From assembly GCA_003667245.1 (NCBI GenBank), contig RCNN01000024.1, positions 89,165-153,164 on the forward strand: a DNA stretch of 64,000 nucleotides, in the 5' to 3' direction. This DNA comes from Heterostelium multicystogenum (Eukaryota > Evosea > Eumycetozoa > Acytosteliales > Acytosteliaceae). The notes beneath the pieces were generated by a model, which saw nothing but the letters and a program-made list of their open reading frames with translations, did not search any database and had not been told where the DNA came from. Below are positions 59,120 to 64,000 of this stretch, in pieces. Positions within the stretch are counted from its first letter, which is position 1. The number at the start of each line of letters is the position of its first letter. The translations under genes were made by a program, and so were the position numbers.

Positions 59120-62100
59120 ATGAATCCAATTAACGATCGTAAATCCGACTATTGGAAGTACCTCAAGATTAGACAAGGTGAGTCCGATCTCTTCAAGATT
59201 GCTGCTTCCGATAAGAGATACATCTGGTTCAACCCAGATCCAAAGGAGCGTGACACCTATGACTGCGGTGAAATCATCCGTGAGACTGGTGACTCCTTTG
59301 TCTTCAAGACTCCATCTGGTGAGGAGCGTACCGTCAAGAAGGATGACGCCAACCAACGTAATCCAGTCAAGTTCGACGGTGTTGAGGATATGTCTGAATT
59401 GTCCTACCTCAATGAGCCAGCTGTCTTCCACAACATGCGTGTAAGATACAATCAAGATTTGATTTACGTATGTATTAAGCACCCGCATCCAATCAACTAC
59501 CAATATCAATCCAGTTAAATTCTAACTCTTCTGATGCAAATTTCTAGACTTACTCTGGTCTTTTCTTGGTAGTAGTAAATCCATTCAAGAGAATCCCAAT
59601 CTATACCCCAGAGATGGTCGATCTCTTCAAGGGTAGAAGAAGAAACGAAGTCGCTCCACACATCTTCGCCATTTCCGATGGTGCTTACAGATCCATGTTG
59701 GACGACCGTCAAAATCAATCACTCCTCATTACTGGTGAGTCTGGTGCCGGTAAGGTATGTATCAAATCAACAGAAAACAAATATGAACCAATAAGTTATT
59801 AATCTTATAATAATAATTGTAGACTGAGAATACCAAGAAGGTAATTCAATATTTGGCTGCTGTTGCTGGTAGAACCGCCAACGGTGCTGGTGTTTTGGAA
59901 CAACAAATTCTCCAAGCCAATCCAATTTTGGAAGCCTTCGGTAATGCCAAGACCACCCGTAACAACAACTCTTCTCGTTTCGGTAAATTCATTGAAATCC
60001 AATTCAACAGTGCTGGTTTCATTTGCGGTGCCTCCATTCAATCCTACTTGTTGGAGAAGTCTCGTGTCACTTTCCAAGCCGAGACTGAGCGTAACTACCA
60101 CATTTTCTACCAATTGTTGGCTGGTGCCACCTCTGACGAGAAGAAGCAATTGTTCTTGTCCGGACCAGAGAACTTCCAATACCTCAACCAATCAGGTTGC
60201 ACTGATATCAAGGGTGTCTCTGATCTCGAAGAGTACAAGGCTACCCGTCAAGCTATGACCATTATGGGATTCTCCAACGACGAGCAATTGTCCATCATGA
60301 AGGTCATCGCTGCCGTCTTGCACTTGGGTAACCTCAAGTTCGAGAAGGGTACTGGTGAAGGTGCTATCCTCAAGGACAAGACCTCCCTCAACCACGTTGC
60401 CACGTCCTCCAAGTCAACCCAGCCACTTTGGAGAAGGCCCTCATCGAGCCACGTATCCTTGCCGGTCGTGACTTGGTCGCCACTCACTTGATCCCAGAAA
60501 AGGCCTCCTCATCAAGAGATGCCTTGGTCAAGGCCCTCTACGGTCGTCTCTTCTTGTGGTTGGTCAAGAAGATCAATCAAGTCCTCTGCCAAGAGCGTAA
60601 GGCTTACTTCATTGGTGTCTTGGATATTTCCGGTTTCGAAATCTTCAAGGTCAACTCCTTCGAACAACTCTGCATCAATTACACCAACGAGAAGTTGCAA
60701 CAATTCTTCAATCACCATATGTTCAAGTTGGAGCAAGAAGAATACTTGCGTGAGAAGATCAACTGGACCTTCATCGATTTCGGTTTGGACTCACAAGCCA
60801 CCATCGATCTCATTGATGCCCGTCAACCACCAGGTCTCCTTGCCCTTTTTGGACGAGCAATCTGTCTTCCCAAATGCCACCGATGCTACCCTCATTGGAA
60901 AGTTCCACTCCCACTTCTCCAAGAAGCATCCAAAATACGAAGAGCCACGTTTCTCCAAGACCGAATTCGGTGTTACCCATTATGCCGGTCAAGTCATGTA
61001 CGAAATCTCTGATTGGCTCGAGAAGAACAAGGATCCACTTCAACAAGATTTGGAGCTTTGCTTCAAGGAGTCTGGTGATCAATTGGTCTTGAAGTTGTTC
61101 AACGACCCAGCCATCGCCTCCCGTGCCAAGAAGGGTGCCAACTTCATCACTGTCGCTGCTTCCTACAAGGAGCAATTGTCCAGCTTGATGGCCACCCTCG
61201 AAACCACCAACCCACATTTCGTCCGTTGTATCATTCCAAACAACAAGCAACTTCCAGGAAAGTTGGAAGACCACGTTGTCCTCGACCAATTGCGTTGCAA
61301 TGGTGTCCTCGAAGGTATCCGTATCACCCGTAAAGGTTTCCCCAATCGTATCATCTACTCCGACTTTGTCAAGCGTTACTACTTGCTTGCTCCAAACGTC
61401 CCAAGAGATGCTGAGGATGTCCAAAAGGCTACCGGTGCTATCTTGAAGCACTTGAACATCGAAGAGGAGCAATACCGTTTCGGTTTGACCAAGATCTTCT
61501 TCCGTGCCGGTCAACTCGCCCGTATCGAAGAGGCTCGTGAGATGCGTATCTCTGAGATCATCAAATCCATCCAAGCTGCTTGCCGTGGTTGGATCGCCCG
61601 TAAGGCCTACAAGACTGCTCGTGAGCACACTGTCAGTGCCCGTATCATCCAACAGAACTTGCGTGCCTATTTGGAGTTCAAGAACTGGCCATGGTGGAAG
61701 TTGTTCAGCAAGGCTCGTCCATTGTTGAAGAGAAGAAACTTCGAGAAGGAGATCAAGGAGAAGGAGAGAGAGATTGGAGAATTGAAGAACACCCTCTCCG
61801 AGACCAACTCTGCCAAGGATCGTTTGGAGAAGTCCTTGCGTGATACCGAGAGCTCAGTCCATGACTTGCAACGTCAATTGAAGTCTGAGAAGGAGGCCCT
61901 CAAGAACCTCTACGACTCTAAGGATGCCTCGAGTCTGAGAAGCGTGAGTTGCAAATCCGTGTCGACGATATGGAGATGGAGCTCGACGAGAAGAAGGCTC
62001 AAATCGACAACCTCCAAGCCCAAAAGAAGAACGCTGAAGACAAGGTTCGTGACCTCGAAGAAGAGCTCGCTGAAGAACAAAAGTTGCGTGCTGGTCTCGA

Positions 62101-64000
62101 GAAGCTCAAGAAGAAGTACGAAGAGGAGGTCGAAGAGTTGAAGAAGTTGAATGACGGTCAACAAGACACCATCACCCGTCTTGAGAAGATCAAGTCTGAC
62201 TTGCAAAAGGAAGTTGAGGAGCTCACTGAATCCTTCTCATCCGAGTCTAAGGACAAGGGTGCCCTTGAGAAGGCTCGTGTTCGTCTCACTGGTGAAATCG
62301 AGGATCTCAATGCTAAGCTCGATGCCGAGACCAAGGACAAGTCTGAGTTGTTGCGTCAAAAGAAGAAGCTCGAGGAAGAGTTAGCTCAAGTCTCTGAGCA
62401 ACTTGCCAACGAGACTGCCGCCAAGGTTGCTCAAGAAAACGCCAACAAGAAGTTGCAAGGTGAATACTCCGAGCTCAACGAGAAGTTCAACGCTGAAGTC
62501 TCAGCCAAGAACAACCTCGAGAAGACCAAGAAGACTTTGGAGGGACAACTCGCTACCGTCAGCAACGAACTCGCTGAAGAGCAAAAGAACCGTGACTCTC
62601 TCGACAAGAAGAAGAAGGCTCTCGAGCAAATGTTGGACGAGATGAAGGATCAACTCGAGTCCACTGGTGGTGAGAAGAAGTCCTTGTACGACTTGAAGGT
62701 CAAGCAAGAGCAAGACTTGGAAGCTTTGAGAAACCAAATCTCAGAGTTGCAATCCACCATTGCCAAGCTCGAAAAGGCTAAGTCTGCCCTCGAAGGTGAA
62801 GTTGCCCGTCTCCAAGGAGAATTGGAAGCTGAACAACTCGCCAAGGCCAACCTTGAGAAGTCCAAGAAGAAGACTGAGGCTGATCTCGAAGACACCAAGG
62901 CCACCTTGGCTCAAGAGCAAAAACAGCAGAGCTGCTTTGGACAAGACCCGTAAGAAGTTGGAGCAGATTTGGCTGAAGTCAAGCAACAACTCGAAGAATC
63001 TAACAGTGGAAAATCCTCATCCGAGTCCACCAACAAACAACTCGAAGGTCAAATCTCTGACTTGAAGGTTGAATTGGACCAAGAATCCAAGGCCAAGCAA
63101 GCTCTCGAGAAGAAGCGTTTGGCTCTCGAGTCTGAGCTCAAGTTCGTCAACGAGCAACTCGAAGAGGAGAAGAAGAAGAACGAAGCTGGTGAGCGTCGTA
63201 AGGCCGATTTGGAGAAGGAAGTCAACCAACTCAAGGAGCAAGTCGAAGAGGAGACCAACGCCAAGAAGTCCGTCCACGAAGCCAAGACCAAGAAGGAGCA
63301 AGAGTTGGACGAAGTCAAGCGTCAATTCGCCGACATTGTTTCATCAAGAGACAAGGCTGTCGAGCAACTCAAGGCCATCCAAGCCAAGAACGACGAGTAC
63401 AAAGAATTACCGCCGACGAGGCTGAAGGAAACATGGACCGTGCTGAACGTGCCAAGAAGAAGGCTGAGTACGAATTGGAGGAAGCCAACAAGTCCCTCGA
63501 AGAAGAGGCTGCCAAGCGTGCCAAGATCGAGAAGGCTCTCAAGAAGGCTGAAGCCGACTAAACCGTGCTGCTCGTCAAGAAGCCGACGGACCAAAAGGCT
63601 GTCTCATCCGACCAATACGTCCAACTCAAGCGTCTCAACGAAGAGTTGTCCGAGCTCCGTTCCATCTTGGAAGAGTCTGATGACCGTGCCAACAATGCCG
63701 TCAAGGCCAAGAAGGCTGCCGAGACCCAATTGGAATCATTGAAGGACGAATTGGAGGCTGCCAACATTGCCAAATCCAAGGCTGAGAAGAAGCAAAAGGA
63801 AGCTGAGCCCGTGTTGTTGAACTCGAAGAGATGTTGGAAGACAAATCTGGTTCAGTCAATGTCGAACAAATCAGAAAGAAGGATGCTGAAATCGACGACT
63901 TGCGTGCTCGTTTGGATCGTGAAACCGACACCCGTATTCAAGGCTGAGGAAGACAAGAAGAACACCCGTAAGGCATTCTCTGATCTCGAAGCCAAGGTTG
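59120..64000 (+). CDS. mhcA: Myosin II heavy chain, 5' portion
   Basis: Conventional myosin of cytokinesis and cortical tension. The window holds the motor, neck and much of the tail; the 3' end is beyond the edge. The motor starts [15 protein letters not shown] and has GESGAGK (P-loop, split from TENTKK by intron 59755-59822), [10 protein letters not shown] (switch I), LDISGFE (switch II), FKEQL-like [22 protein letters not shown] (actin region) and [17 protein letters not shown]-type segments [18 protein letters not shown] and [17 protein letters not shown] follow, then the coiled tail from about 61740. The first intron is 59468-59547. Codon use is far from that of its neighbours: AAG, GAG, CTC, GTC, TCC and CGT dominate, as in very highly expressed genes. 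Frame breaks near 60400, 60845, 61925, 62930, 62962, 63402, 63560, 63590, 63812 and 63945 disrupt invariant sequence. Confidence 0.97.

Noticed and set aside
59111..63931. Many long antisense frames across mhcA (up to 280 codons)
   Set aside because: Strong codon bias on the coding strand removes stops on the other strand; they mirror the myosin frame.
60400..63945. Programmed frameshifting in mhcA
   Set aside because: At least ten breaks of differing type in one structural gene, with no slippery-site pattern, fit sequence errors far better.
1..64000. CRISPR arrays, bacterial operons, prophage, complete transposons
   Set aside because: The DNA is eukaryotic with spliceosomal introns. No direct-repeat/spacer array, transposase, reverse transcriptase or terminal repeats were seen.

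Overview
The window is nuclear DNA of a social amoeba (Dictyostelia). It is AT-rich, with long A/T-only intergenic stretches. Introns are short (about 55-120 bp) with GTAAGT/GTATGT donors and TAG/CAG acceptors. Proteins carry Asn, Gln, Ser and Thr runs encoded by trinucleotide repeats. A myosin II heavy chain very close to Dictyostelium mhcA starts near the right end. The species cannot be fixed from the sequence; the GC content looks higher than in D. discoideum.

Layout, left to right. A partial acidic protein gene (-) at the left edge is followed by VPS50/syndetin (-) and a 3'-5' exonuclease-fold protein with eroded catalytic residues (-). A repeat-rich gap leads to a small NXT1/p15 mRNA-export gene (+). 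Then come a secreted ricin-B plus bulb-lectin protein (-), a broken class 3 lipase (-), a MINDY deubiquitinase (-) and a secreted beta-propeller/EGF-like protein (-). Next are a possible AIRIM-like protein (+), a small basic protein (-) and an ammonium transporter (+). The middle holds an unusual eIF4E2/4EHP-type protein with a C-terminal membrane anchor (+), NAE1 (+), ALG12 (+), a GPR180/TMEM145-like receptor (+), a membrane protein with a TPR-like tail (-), a GH15 glycosidase (+) and an SLC45-type sugar transporter (-). The right part holds NPC1 (+), PRP31 (-), ENY2 (+), a LolD-like soluble ABC ATPase (-) and the 5' part of mhcA (+), which runs off the edge.

There is no operon logic; neighbours are unrelated housekeeping and membrane genes. 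Loose themes are endolysosomal traffic (VPS50, NPC1), mRNA maturation, export and translation (NXT1, PRP31, ENY2, the 4EHP-like protein) and ubiquitin or NEDD8 chemistry (MINDY, NAE1).

More than forty single-base frame disruptions sit inside strongly conserved genes, many at homopolymers. I read these as errors in a draft consensus, not biology, and gene models below are given across them. Splice sites were assigned by eye from reading frame, consensus and family similarity remembered from known proteins; no database search was possible.

The most interesting items are the tail-anchored 4EHP-like protein, the eroded exonuclease-fold protein, the lectin chimera, an NPC1-like relic 29 kb from NPC1, a G-quadruplex-type motif between ENY2 and the ABC gene, and a possible long 5' intron in ENY2.
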